DNA of 64,000 nucleotides from Arbacia lixula (GCA_963669155.1 OZ022584.1:14362179-14426178), one strand, 5' to 3'. Counted from the stretch's first letter, positions 13,975 through 29,400 are shown. The notes: generated by a model from the letters alone, not told the origin. Program-made: numbers and translations.

Positions 13975-14159
13975 CTATCATCATCACCATCACTATCATC
14001 ATCACTATCATCATCATCATCATCATCATCATCACCATCACTATCATCATCACCATCACCATCACTATCATCATCAGCAGCAGCATCATCATCAGCATCA
14101 CCATGAATATCATCATCATCAATCATCATCACCATCATCATCATCACTATCATCATCAC

Positions 14160-14198
<39 letters not shown>

Positions 14199-14313
14199 TA
14201 TCACCATCACTATCACCACCATCAGCATCATCATCAGCATCATCATCATCAATACCATGAATATCATCATCATCATCATCATCATCATCACTATCATCAT
14301 CATCATCATCACT

Positions 14314-14347
<34 letters not shown>

Positions 14348-14433
14348 CCATCATCATCACCATTATCATCATCATCATCACCATAATCATCATCATCACC
14401 ACCATCACTATCATCATCACCATCACTATCATC

Positions 14434-14474
<41 letters not shown>

Positions 14475-17400
14475 CCATCACCATCACCACCATCATCACC
14501 ACTATCATCACCATTATCATCACCATCAACATCACAATCATAACTGCCATAACTACCATCATCACCATCACGATCATCAATAGCAATACAGAATGCGTGT
14601 GTAGTCTCCTACCATCAGACATGAAGATGTTAGCATCCAGGGGGGCCTCTGACCCCGCCCCCTGCCGGTAGCTGATGAGGTGAGGGGGTTCATGGACATT
14701 AAGGTACGAGCCAATCCCGTGACCTGTACCATGCATGTAGTCCAAACCAGCCTCCCACAGGAAACGCCTGGCAAACGAGTCTAGAAGCACACCTGTCCAA
14801 TGTAGAGAGATAGAGGGAGGTATTCAAGTCTGTTAGAGACCACCATTCATGATCTTTCTGTCGCAAGTGATAAAATCCCATCAAAATATGTTGCCGATCA
14901 TGAAATGGAATCTAGCACTCTCTGAGAGTGAAATGGCACTATTCATGACAGATCATGGCTGCTGCACTGTTTCCCACTCAAATGGCAAAAATAAAAATAT
15001 ATCAGACCAATGAATAGGTTGGTCACATTGAGCTCCTTGATGATCCATCACTATTTCCTTTAAATGTTCTTTGAATGTGTCCATGGAGAGAGTGTAGTAA
15101 TAAATACTATTTAGAAAATGGTTTAACTTTTGGTAAAACCATGTGGTTGTATTCTTTCATATAATTGACCCATTTATGGGGTGAAGAAAGGAAAAGAAAA
15201 GTGAAAAAGAGAAGAAGTGATGTTTTATATTATATAGCACTTACACAAGACTATTTCAAGTTTTAAACCGAAAATAAATGGGATGAAATGGAGGTAAAAG
15301 TAGAGGGTGGGTGGTGATTGTGAGTTGTGAAATACATGTAGTCACAAAATAGAAAAACAAAATGAGAAAAGTGTGGAGAAGTTATAGTAAGTTTTGCAAC
15401 TAACTACTGGTTTCTTTTAAAATCTGAAAGAGAAAGTATCAGTCTCGACGTCTCGGGCAGTGTGCTCTGTCCGTCATCCGGAGAATAACTGGACAAACCT
15501 AATGAACGTGCAGATTATTTATGGGATCAAAAGGGATCCAAAATACCCTGAGAGTGTTGCGGATACTCTCTGGTTAAGAGCTGGAAAAGAGCACCCTCAT
15601 ACCTTTGGTTCCCTCTGGGAAGACGGCACTGGCAAGACAAATGACGCCCTTTAGTACTCTGGTGAAGCACTCCTATAAAGAAAGGAAAGGTAAGAGTGAG
15701 GGCATCCAGGTTTAACATTCCAAGTATGTACTGCACAACGGAAATTAAGTTTCATAATACAACATGCTTAGAGCTGCCAACTTAATAAACCTTAATGTCT
15801 GTATCTGGCTGTCTACAAAAATCAATATTCTGAGAAGAAAACCAGTTCTTTCTTCCATTAAACACAATCTTAGGTATAAAAATGCAGCATTTTCAGTAAA
15901 ACGTTCAGTATTCTGGTAGATATGTAGTATTTCATCCCAACATGTCATGTTCTTCTAAATTTAAAGACCAATGGAACCCCAATAATCAGTTGAATTAAAA
16001 AAAAAACCAAGGTGATTCGCAAACAATGAGTCTCGCCTAATTTCGCAACCGATAAACAGTGCTAAGTTTTTCTTCAAATATCTAAAATGGTGCCGAGATG
16101 ACCTTTGACCTCATCATCCTCATTAACCCATGTGGCATTACCCAAGGATCATTTGTACCAAGTGTGATCACAATTGATTCAGAAATAAAGAAATGAGAGC
16201 TAGTCAAATGAAAACTTTGATGTTCACCCACCTTCTCATGCTGTGAGGGGACTCCAAAGTGAACCGTTCTCGTCACATCCGTTGTGCCGTCCCTAAAGGA
16301 GTGTGAGAAATAAAGCAATAAGAGGCAACGTCTCAAAAATGTGCTTCTGGTAGTATTAAGGGACTCACTGCTCTGGAGACTAGTTCACGACTCAGTTTCA
16401 GCTCAGTCGTGGCAGCATCAGGATGAGATCAACAGGACTGGTATAGTGAGTGGTCCACAAACCAACCCCTACCCTTAAAACTGGCCCCCTGCGTATTTCT
16501 GCTCAATGCGCGTTATCAGAGGTTGGATGTGATGTGTCGTGTATTTAAGCATTAGTAAACAAAAATGCACGATTTTCAGAAGAAAAATTAGACAAAGCGT
16601 GCGCATATTTGACAATTGCACATTTTCATTTGAAATATCTCTGTTTTTCAACTTGCCTTCGTACTTCTGTGATTTTCTCGCCGGTCGCAGAAACTTTCCA
16701 GTAATTTTTTCACTCCACTGGAACGAGAATGATCGTGACGCAATACTGGTGAAATATCAGCAGTATACTCGACGATTGACAGAGATATATCGCACATTAT
16801 CGCAAGGGGCCAGTTTCAAGGTTCAGTGATGAGAATGTGTGATGTTTACCCACCGATATTCCCAGTGCATTTTTTCTGAAAGTTTATCGTTAATCTTATG
16901 TAAAATCTTATGTAAAATCAATGTAAAAAATAGTATTTTAACAAGCATAATTTTGCTGATTTGTGAGTGAAATTTCAGTATATTACCTATTCATCTTGGT
17001 ATGAAAATATTCAAAAGGAAACAAGGGGGCCGGTTTGAGGCAGCCGCATCATGAACGTGCACAACAGTGTGAGGTGCATGCACTAAGCAATCAACATTAC
17101 GTGGCAATATTTTGCATGTTATTAAATTTGTAACGCTACAGTGATTCACAAAATTCGACAGAAATACACCTTATACAATAAGGTATGTGACCCTGCATTT
17201 GGCATGACATTTCTCTTTCTATTCATCAAAAATGGGGAGAAAAAAAAAAAAAATGGGAGCTGTGGGCAACCCTGAGACATGACGAAGAAAGTGTCCCTGT
17301 AGAAATTGTAGATTTGATGATTACAATGGCCTGCAAATTCTCGATCTGTGAAATCTTATGAAAAGAGCCTGAAATAACTACTATTCTTTTTGTTCTTTAC

Positions 17401-20400
17401 ACAGAAATGCATGGATTCACGGGAATATCTCAGCATAATTTTGTGCCGTTATATATGGAGATACTAAGGCTTCTTTGAAAGCCATGACGCTAAGCCTGTG
17501 TGTGATTTCACTATAGTTAACCAAGGGAATCCATCTTGACCCCTAAAGACAATCTCACATTACGTGTAAATGGAGCATATCTAGGTCTTGTATCATATGG
17601 AGGTGAGGTGACGCCCAGGAAAAACTGACCTAAAAGAATATTTTAGGCAGAAACATAAATCTGTTGGTTTATCATACAGAGGTTGGATGAAGCCCACAAA
17701 AAACTGTCCTCAAGAAATATTTCAGGGAGAAACTAAATCTGCTGGTTTATTCAGAACATCAATTAGTTCATCGTAGGGCTGCACAGGAGACCTAGATATG
17801 CTCCATTTACACGTAATGTGAGATTGTCTTTAGGGGTCAAGATGGATTCCCTTGGTTAACGATAGTGAAATCACACACAGGCTTAGCGTCATGGCTTTCA
17901 AAGAAGCCTTAGTATCTCCATATATAACGGCACAAAATTATGCTGAGATATTCCCGTGAATCCATGCATTTCTGTGTAAAGAACAAAAAGAATAGTAGTT
18001 ATTTCAGGCTCTTTTCATAAGATTTCACAGATCGAAAATGAGAGTTCGTAGAAGAGCATATATGAGATTTCTTTCGTCTGTGCCACTGCCCAGGCATTCT
18101 GCACAATTTGCCCCTTGGGAAAAGGCCAAACAGGATTGGCTTATTCTGTGTAAAGCTTTGTGACATCATTTACACAGGGTTTGAGATTGCAGGAGCAATT
18201 GATATTTGTGAGTTTCGAGAATTACCGAAGGGTGACGATTTGGACAACATGCAACATATTGCCACGGAATATTGAATGCATTTGCAGCGCAAAAATAGTC
18301 ATATAATTCTCTGAGCACTCCTTCATGCATCAATAAAGAGCAGTAACACACAGCAGTAGATGGACATTTTATCCCATGTGTATATACTCTGGCAGTAAGT
18401 AGCAGGCACTAGGTGTAATGTATAGAAATTTGCAGGGTGTTAATCTCGAAAAGAACACCTCATGGAAAAGCCTGTCATGTCGTCATTCACAGAAATATTG
18501 GCATATAAATTAGTCATCATTTTTCTCATTTGAAAACAAACAAATAACCCCCACATTACACAACGATGGCCACAGTGCAGCGCCCCGCATGACACTGACG
18601 TACCTGTACTGTCCGCCTGAATCGCAGAGGTAGATGTCTTGGTTGGTGATACGTCGGGCAGTCTTCGCACAAGGGCGGTAGTGGATCACAGCACCGTTGG
18701 GCCCGGAGGAAGAGATGGTCGGGAAGCTCAGCGAGATGTAGTCCTCCTCCTCGCTGTCAACAGTGAATAAAGGAAATAGTACTAGTAGCTAAAAACACTT
18801 CTTGACACTTTGAACAAATAATTTTAAAATAATAATAACTCAAAGCAAGCTGAAATCAAGCTGAAACATCATAAAGTCAAAGGGTGTCAAATTACTTTTT
18901 ACCAATTACATTTTTTGTGACATTCTTCTGAATATTCAATGTGATTCTCACTTTTGGACAAATTTGGATCTTAACAATTGGGGGTATCAATTAATAAATT
19001 CAGAACAGAACAATGGCCATTGTGCATCACATATCTCAGCCCACAACGTCTTTTCTGCCAGAAGAATTATGCATCTTTAATACCATAATTGCAGTTGCTG
19101 ATGGACTGTCTTCCACTTATATGAAACTCTTCGTGTTACCAATTTAGTACAATTATAATTCCTTTCCTTTGTTCCTTCATTGATAGATTGACTTCATTTT
19201 TATTCCATTGAAATTTGCTTGTATACTTTTAGAGTTGACATGAATGAATGTATAAGCTGCAAACCATATTTGATGGAAACAAACCATTGGAATGAATGAC
19301 ACATTTTTGAGTGAATGTATGACTGTATGCATGTACAAATAAATGAATGCATGCATGAATGAATTAAAGAATGTATGAATGAAAGAATCAATCAATCAAT
19401 TAATGTATAAAGGTATGAATGCACGAATAAATGTATGAATGAATGAGTGAATAAATGTATGGATGTAACAATGAATGAAATGTTGAATGACGGAATGTAT
19501 ATTTGAATGAGTGGATGAAAGAATAAATGTATAAATGTATGAGTAAATGAAAGAATGTATAAATGGATGAATGTACAAATGCATGTATGATTGAATACAT
19601 GAATGTATGATGTATGCGTGTATGTATGTATGTATGTATATGTATGTGTGTATAAATTACAGAATTCAAATCACCTTCTCAGCTGCTCCAGCTTATCAGC
19701 TGCACTGACTTCATCCAAGTCCAACTTTTGTGACTAACAATAAATAATGTATAACACATACATGAATCAATGTTAAGTAAAGTATGATCACAGTAACATA
19801 ACATACACAGAATCATTAAAATGTAGCTTATAAGATAACAAATCAAAAGATTAAGTCAACAATACATTAAAAAAAATTACATTATATTCATAAAATATGC
19901 GTAATAAGAAGCAAGCACCTACCTGCAGCTGAACTTCTAACCAATGGAAATATTCACAGAGGGCAACACCATCCCGTATCTGAGAGAGGAACAGACACGA
20001 GCAGATGTGAATAACTTTGATTTTAAATGTTTAGCCATGTTGGTAGAAATGCTATAACAGACATTTGAGAACAGTGAAACCTGTACTGAAAGACTGCCCA
20101 ATGGAGACACGATATGAACTTTCTCTCAAGAGGTTGACATTTGGTTCAAGTTTCACCTTATTCAAAATGTCTGTTAATAGCAAACCATATCTACCTGGGC
20201 CATTCCATGTAGATGTCACGCGAGTCACACATGTTTCATGTCACACAATTGGCAAACAAGGGTCTTCATAAAAACTGAGATAATATAGGAGCTGAGTCCA
20301 TTACTTGATCAAGTAAATCAATCATCTATACCCTGACATGTGACTTGGAAGACACAGCATGCGTGACTTGCGTGACACTTATATGGAATGGCCCACCTAC

Positions 20401-23400
20401 ATACCAACAATATATTACTTGTTTACGTTATTACAGATTTCCATAAGAAACATTGTTTGAAGGAAATGAAAAGCATTTTTCATGGGAAATAACGAATATT
20501 GTTCAATGAAAATGAAGAACATTGTTCAAGGAAAATGAGCAGCATGATCTTCATGTGTACAGGCAGTCTTCAGAGCAAGTTTCACTGTACATGCATTAGA
20601 TGACTCATATATGTTTCAATACCTCACAGGTGTAGATCTGCAGGGTGTTATTTTGTACTGGGGGTAGATGTGTCCTGAATGACAAGGTCACCCTGGTAAC
20701 AAAAGAAACAGTGCACATACCTAGATACCAAACAAATACGAACAACTATAAAAAGCAACTTGAACAAAACACAAACAATTTGGCTTACATGAGCTTGCTT
20801 CATTCCCTCAATCTCTACTGGGTTCTTAACTGCTTTGGCCTGCCATATTGGGCTGTTCTGAACAATGCGGTATTTCTGAAAGAAAGAAAGAAATAAACAA
20901 ACATCTATAGAAGCAAGAAGAAAACATCCAACCACCCATGTGCTTAACCAGCCACGCAGACCTGTGAAAACTACCCTCCTCCTCTGGGATTAAGGAAATG
21001 CTGATTATATTTGTTTAAAACAGATTTGATCTATTCCAAGAAGTGTGAGAGCAGAAAGAATTTTATTTGAAAAAATATGTCAATAATAATAACTGATCAC
21101 TAATCAAGAAAACATGGATAACAATATTTGCAGAAGTAGAGCATTTTGAAATAAAAATGTGAAGAAAATATACTTGTATGCAATGCAACATTCCGAAATA
21201 ATGTGTATAGGTGTTATTAAAATCTGCTATGGAAACGCCACCTTAAACAATCCCTGTACTGCCAAAATTGGGCAGATTTTCCCTCTCAATTACATTTCTA
21301 CTATTTCTGTGGAGAATGTACAATGTGATGAAGTACAATTACACTTCAAAAAGCAATCAATATTTTTTTAGTTAAAGTCATGCCACATGAGGCAACCTTA
21401 CGGGGTAATAATGTGCCCTAGTGTTGTGTACGGGTTGGTGTGAGTGGGATCAATTATATAGTAAAGTCTATAGTTTGCCTAATTCTGAGTTGAACTGGAA
21501 GGACTTGTGGACTCGAGGCACACGTACATTACGTTGTAGCACATTTAATATTCATACAATTCTGATGAATAACTCTCTGATGATGAATCTCTATGATGAA
21601 TCTCCTGAGATGTCTTGGGAAATAACTGCTTCGAACTCTATGAGCTCTCTAAATATATACTCTTTCTGTCGCAAGTTTGAAGTAAACAATTAAAGTGAAA
21701 TTCATACAGAAGGTCAGTTTCTTGGATTCATAGTGATCTCACAGAAACTGGACCTTACCTACGTCATCCTTAATTCCAGTGAATGTTTTTCAGGGACTAG
21801 CCTCATAAACCCGAGGGTCAGCTATGCAGAAACTACATTTATATATTCTACTGCGCTGCAAGAGCTTCTACAAGCACTTCTACTACATAATGCTATTTGA
21901 ATTGTGGTCAGAAGTAAATTAGGTCTATGTTTAGAACAAATAGGTTTTCACCTTTGATTTAAAGATGTCTAATGTTTTAGATTTCCTGATGTCTACAGGT
22001 AGTTTCTTCCACAATCTAGGAGCTGCACAAAAGAATGATCGGTCACCTAGGGTTACTTTTGTTTTGATTTGGGGGACTTGCAAGAACAATGTGTCTTGTG
22101 TACTGCAGAGATTATGACCATGGGTTTGACATTTAAAATGCAGTAATTCATTAATGTATCTAGGAGCCTGACCTTTTAATGCTTTATAGACTATCACCAA
22201 CATCTTAAATTCAATTCTTTGGCGTATGGGCAGCCAGTGCAAGTCTCTTACTAATGGTGTAACATGGGCAAATTTTGGAAGATTACAAACCAATCTTGCA
22301 CATATATTTTGAACCCACTGTAACTTTACTATCTGTGAGTCTGGTTATCCATACAGTACACTATTACAGTAATCTAATTTACTTGTAATGCATGCGTGAA
22401 CTACACTTTTCATGCCATCTTGATCGAAATATTTACAAATGCGCCTCAGATTATAAATCATTTCTGTTTTGGGGACCCATTTACCAACCTGTTCATCCTC
22501 CCCCCCCCCCCCCCCCCCACGCCCCAATTGAACAAAAATCAATAAATCAATAAATAAATGAGAAGAAAATGCATGTCACATACCAGAGGTATAAGGCTGA
22601 CCACGGCATAGCTGGACATTGGACTGACCTAAAACATGAAACACACACAAATGAATGTGAGCAACTACATGAAATAACATGAAATTCAGTACATCTCCTT
22701 AAAAAGACTAAACACACTACATCATTGCATGGTTTCGACTGTTGATCTGATCAACTTGATTTCCCTGGTCTACCGAAATCCGCAACGATGCTCTACAAAT
22801 TGCACAGTCTTGCTTTTCCCCCAATTTCTTCCTGTTCACTTTGCGTCCAATTGCGATTGATCAGGCATCGATTGAAAAAGAATTAGATCTCTACACAAAC
22901 AATTTCCAATCAACTAAAACTCTACTCAACACTTAATACTTGCTTGCAAATATTGTTACACATTTCTTAGGCTGTGTTATATGTCTTCTGATATCTTAGG
23001 AAGACAGACTAGAGAAGGGGTCTCAAAACTTATGGTAGATATACCTTCTTTACAACCTGCAAGTGGCTTTTCTTAACATGAAGATGATGACAGAAGCCCT
23101 ATTTTTCCCCTTTAAGTGTTGAGATGTCTTCTCACATCTTAGCAAAACAGCCTTTAACTTTTTCAATTTAGTTTTATCTCATATTTTACACATCACATAC
23201 AACATTTGATATTACAGAACAATGCCATGTACAAATTACACATAATACATGTACATTTATGAAGGAAAATCAATACAAAGTACATTTATTCTTTGTATGA
23301 GCTTTAAAAAACATGTTCAATAAAAGAGAAGACAGAGCTTAGAGAGAAATATGGGGGAATCTATTAAAAAGCTGAGCTTGTATTGTAAAGATTCCCTTAG

Positions 23401-26400
23401 TTGGAATGAAACACACTCTGTACATTGACATCTCATTTTGATAAAGAATTGCTTTTATTCCCCCCCCTCCCCCCTCCCCCCTCCCTGTGCTCTCCCTGTC
23501 TCACCCATGTCTTCTCTCCACCATTGATGAAGAGGTCTGAGATGAATGTCTGTATGTCACCATAGGGGTGCAAGGTCACCCCCTGGAGGTGATTCCGCAC
23601 GCCTGGTGTTAGCTTCTCCTCATCTATGAACAGACTGGGCATAGAGAAGAATGAGGCTTAGACACATAGATTACATATATTTCACGCTCTTGAAAATGGT
23701 TATTAACTTTTGTTTTATTGGTATTAACCTTTCTATTTTTCATGAACAGACTTAAAAAAAAAAAAAAAATGCAGCTCATGCATATCTACTTTGTGTATTT
23801 TACACTCAGTTAACTGATTATTTTGACCTTCCTCAACAACATTTGCGTTTCATATTATGCCAGCTCACTTGTTTTTAAAATCATTTGATAGAAACACTTA
23901 TTCTAGCTCAGAATACGAGATACACCAAGCTCATGACAATGTTCACATCCTTCTCAATAGCATAATTGACTTTCTGAATTCTACTGTGAGTTTTAGTCTT
24001 TTTATTTCAAGGCAAATATTCTCGAGCCAAATTTCATTCAATTCCAAATACAGTCCACATTTCTATCGATACATTTACACATTAAAATAGCATAAATCAT
24101 GAAGAAGACACAAAACCAACAAAGAAATTCCGATAAAAGAAATCACACTGTTCTCCTCTCCAGAAAACATTGCATCTCATCAGCTTTTCTTTTTAGCCAC
24201 AAATTAGACGGCCACTTGACAAGTGCTCTGAAGGAGAAGTGCTGTGTTTTGACCTTGTTTTCATGTTCTTTGTCATTCCTCTCAAGCCATGCGAAACCTC
24301 ATTAGAACACCTCCCTGTGATGAAAAGAACTCATCAGTTGTAAACATGCGCACGTTTATTCCACCGTGCATCTTGAGAAGGTTGATGACAGCATCTCATT
24401 AAGTATTACAAAGAAACCTGCAAAAGTTTTAGTCTTTCTCTGCTAGATAATGGCCTGCTCTAGTATGAGATTTGTGTGATTTAGCTCTGCAAGAATGCCT
24501 CAATGACAAAAAAGGGTCAATCCACCTCGCATCTGGGTGATTCCACAGGATTGGGGCAATTTTTGTGACATACCACAACTCCAAATACATATCTTTTACA
24601 AACCAGGCAAATATAGTCCAATAATGGAATGAGCAAAAAAATTGGGATCCCATCAGTATCATTTCTAAAAGACAAAGGATTATTGCAGTTTGACTTATGA
24701 AAATTTCTTTTCCATGTTTAAACAATATGATGTCCATGTAACGGTGATGCATTTTTGTATGCCTGTTGCTTCAAATCCATGAAAGATTTCCAATTTTAAC
24801 GTCTATTACTGAGAAAAGAGAGATTACTGAGAAAAAAGAGCTCAAAACTTAAGCACATCTGAATTGATCTTTGGTGAACTGTAAAGGTTGATACGTCCAT
24901 TACATTGACATTGCATCAGTTGAAAACATGCAACAGATTCATCCATCCTGCCTCTTGAGAATTTTGATGAAAACAACTCATCAGTTGTAAACATGCAAAA
25001 AATAGCTGGTCATTTGTATTCCTACTTGCCCAGGCACAAAGATCATGGACAGAACAGTGAGACGAGAATGTGACCAGTTTCTATGGCAACCTGGACAGCA
25101 TGAACATTGCCTTACAAAAATGAAGGGAAACTTAAAGATAAAGGGGGCAATCTTGCACCATGTTGGTTTTAACAATGATTCCGCACACAGTGTATACTGG
25201 AACTCATGTTGACTTTCATGCCAAGGCAAAATCTGGCTCAAGGGCTTAGAATGCTGAACCCTCGTACTTTCATTGTTCAGTGTCTACAATATGCATGGTG
25301 AATGAGTGTTGACCTACAGTATAATGAAGCCATTGACTGTAAATTTCTATTTAACCAGTTAACTACAAGTTTTTATAAATGGCTCAAATACCCTGAAACA
25401 AGAATACTTTTGCCCACCCTCAAAGCATGTATTGCGCCTGGTTTTGTGCATTGTGGTAATAGTTCTTTCAATGGGTCCTCCACATAGAAGTAATCAATAA
25501 ATGTACATTGATCGTTGTTCATTCCAGCCAATTAGTTGTATATGGTCTAGTAGGGATTTGGATGAATCAAGAAAGCTGTGACTTACTACATATAGGTGAT
25601 GAGGTCAGCAAATCATCAATGTGATTTATCTCTGTCATGTGTATGTACGGCGAGACAAAGATTTCTTTCAAAGACTGACAGATAATTTGTAAATTCCTTG
25701 TAATACCTTATTCCAGGAATTACGGTAGGTGCTTCAAATACAAGCATGAACAGTAGCTTTTAAAAATATTGAACAAGTTGTACAGTCGGAAGCAGTTACT
25801 ATTGATCGGTTTTCTGTTTCTGAGTGGGTTTAGCAGGAACAGATTGTACCCAGTTCCCGTGGTAAACAAATTCATTTTTGAAGAAATGATTCATTGATTG
25901 GTAAAGTTAATTTCTGTTATTCTGTGATTATATTGTACATATCTATGTTAAGTTGTAAATATCTAGTTTAAAATCAGTGAGTCAACAGTCAAACTTAATA
26001 AAGGCACAATCACTACTCAGGGGGAAAAATGATATTGGCACATACATGTACAGAGCTAACTCCTCCTACACCAGGCAGAGAGAATGAAGGTCTTATGGAA
26101 CACAGTCATAATTACAAGATGTCTAAAAGCAGACTTATAAATAAAAATATGGCTTCTCAGATGGTTTTGTTACAAAATGTACTCTTATCTGTACTTTTAT
26201 CTGGGCTAATCAAGAAAGAAGCACAAGAAGACAGACACTCAAGATGCCAAGCTCTGCCAACCCACAAGAGCAAAAATAATACTTTGTGAAAAAAACACAA
26301 ACGACACTAAGATCAATGCCGATTTTAGAATTTTAGAAAAACAATCATATTTTCAAAGAAAAGAAAGAGATGGAGAGAGTTTACTATGACTCTTGTAGAA

Positions 26401-29400
26401 ATTGTATACCAATAAACACATAAAAATGCACACTTTTTAGTGTAAAACTAAATTATGAAAATCTAACCAAACTCAAGATTAGAGCAATCTTCTTTGCCAA
26501 AAGTAAATGTGCTACTCTATTTGAAGCTACACTACGCTTTAAAGCGCCATCAAAGCGCCGTTGGTGTATCTTAATACTAACTGGGTGTATGCCTGAAATT
26601 TCTTTGCACAAATGAAATCACCCCGTAAAGCCCTTTCACTAAAATTTAGCCAAAAGCAGACATGTTTGAAGAATGCAGCCTCAGGCTGCAATGAAAAAAG
26701 GCATCCCCTAAAAGTACATCTAAATCCCTACAACTTGTCTACACTTCATTTCCTTCCTTGATGCATGCCAGATTCACAATGGTGGCCACTAGGTGGCGCT
26801 GTTTACAACCCTTGCACAGAGACCTTTATCCACAGCGTAGAGCATGTGCTTTTTTTTATCTGCCTGCCCATCAAAGCAACACGCGCCATGTTGCTACCTT
26901 TTGAAGCCGAGTTGGCCAAACTATGTGTATACATGCACATGTAGATGGCTCTGCCGTGACACAATAATCACTTCACATTTTGGCAGCCATTGCACTACAG
27001 TCAAGCATATTTTGGCTTGTTCTAGGACATTCTTACAGCCATCCCACTACATTCCTACTTACTGTGCACCATCTTTGGTGATGACTGCATAGGCAAAGAA
27101 GACCGGGTTGAACTCAACATCACTTCCACGCAGGTTGAACAACCCTGGCAAATTGAAAAGTAGTAATTATGAATGAAAGATACATGTAAAAGTCAACACA
27201 CCCTCTTTAAACAAAATGTGTCATGGTTGCTCGATCCATCCTAGATCACTGCTAAAGAAAAAAACATATTCATTCACAGACATCTAATAGCAATGACAAT
27301 ATGTCAACTTTATCCCAGTGCCGTACCGTAATAATCAATAATAAGCATAAGAATGCTGGATACAATAATCAATAAAAACTTTGGAAATGATTGTGTGCTG
27401 TTAGTTTTGTGGTCTGCCCCTCATTCGCGAAAACCAATGCACCGCGAAATATACCATGTTTACAGTAAACCACTTCCTACAGTGCATTATTTATACTGTA
27501 GACATGAGGGAGCGTTAGATGAAGAATCTTCTGAGTTTGGGGAAATCAGCCTGATTGCGCATGCGCAAGGTAGTCCATCCTGCGTCACCTATCAATTTCA
27601 CAACCATTCTCAGGCAATTTTACGTCTTCGCTGTGCGGCAAATGATGGCGCTATTTTACATTATTTTATTCTACTTTTACTTACAGGCTATTTCGTCCAG
27701 GGCAGTGATGACGAGATTCTGGGCATTGCTCTCTCTCATCTTCAGCTGCATCTGAAGTACTTTGTCTTCTGAACTTCGACCTGGGAAGGAATTCATAGCA
27801 CGATTAAAAATCAATTCCTTTTCATGCAATGTAAAACAAAAATTAAGATACCAAAATGGAATTAATATATGTGCAAGTCTAGTACAAATGAAACTCAGAA
27901 ACTCAACCTGACTTCCTGACTTGTTTTTCATTCATTTACAGGATGGAGCATGCTATCCTTACTACTACTGGGTGTATGCCTACAATTTCTTGTCAAATTG
28001 GAAATTACCCCTGAAAGCCCTTTCTCTAAAATCTAGAAATAGCATGCATAGTTAAGTCGCTGCCTTGACTTTCATTCATTTACAGGATGGAGCACGCTAT
28101 CCTTACATTTACTGGGTGTATGCCTAAAAAACTTTTCAAAATTGAATCTTGGTTGCCAGATCTCTCCTGGTTTCATGATGACGATAATATTCCTAATTAA
28201 CGTTGGCTTTGAACTACCTGCATAGCGGATGTCATGAACTTTGACTTCTGCTTGTGGCGGGGCAGGCCTGTCGGTATCCCAGACGAGATCAACAAGATTA
28301 TGTGGGATGGCAACCAGTGAATGGCCCGCATTCTCAAGGGCAGTGGAGAAAATCTTCCAGGACTCTGTGTGAGGAGAAAGGAGATGTGGAAGGGATAAGG
28401 GTGAGGGGAAAAGTAATGACTTTTTTCTTTAAAATCTTGTGCAACTTTTAAGACCAAAATCGTGACGACCGAACACAACAATGACCATTGTGCATCACAC
28501 CTGTCAACCCACTAACAACTGCCATCCAGTGTCATTAATAATGCATGATGCTTCTGGCAGAATAGAGGTTGTGGGCTGGCATGTGGGGTGCACAATGATG
28601 GGCATTGGTGTGTTTTGAATAAATTATCTGATACACGCTTTCAGATCCAAATTTGTCCAAAAGTGAAAATCTCATCAAATATTCACAAGGTTATTACAGG
28701 CAAAGTGATTAATGAAATGTCAAAAAACCTGCTTCTTAAAAAATTAACATCCTTTGGCTTTATGATGTGTCAATTTCAGCTTGATTTGAGTTGTAACTCA
28801 TTTTCTAATTAGTTTTCAATAGTTTCATTTTTTTTCTTTACATCTCTAGAGTAGTACTACAACATTGAAAGTTACCCGCACAGTGACAACAGGTGTATGT
28901 GGGTCATACTTACCCCATCTGAACAGGAAAGGGTCCACACCAACCTTGGATCCTGCCGGTAAAACCTGGGTTGGGAGCGGCGAGTTACCAGAAAATGTAA
29001 TAGGCCCGTTAGATTACGGAAGTGGTTTGGTTGTTTTCACAACATCACAGCTCTGATTTACCGCTTTTGTAATGTCACACTGCAGAATTCGAAGTGTTTT
29101 GTCAGACTTTAGTTTGATCACATTAATAAATGATTCAACCCTATCAATATCACAATGACTTTACAAGTACACATGTTCAATTAATTAACATTTATAGCTA
29201 ATGATAGACAGCTTGGAATGAGACCGGTACATCAATAGCATAGTAACTAGGCTAGTACATCAACTGTCATTCACTTATATGCCATGAAAACACTTGCCTT
29301 CTTTGCACAGTGATAGTATAAGGCATTTATAAAAATGTTTGTGTTCTGATGTCCAAAGATCTTACCTCAGCCAGCCAAGATTCCTGAGTGGGGGTTCCAG

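Noticed and set aside
13618-14790. Long open frames of Ser, His, Ile, Met or Asp on both strands
   Set aside because: They are translations of the TCA/ATC trinucleotide array in an intron. The one real part is exon 17 at 14613-14792.
19177-19669. Ile/His/Ser-rich frames on the minus strand
   Set aside because: Products of the ATGAATG tetranucleotide array next to XPNPEP1 exon 13.
20640-20703. Acceptor-like and donor-like sites on the minus strand around [11 protein letters not shown]
   Set aside because: Does not fit the aminopeptidase alignment. Exons 11 and 12 join in phase without it.
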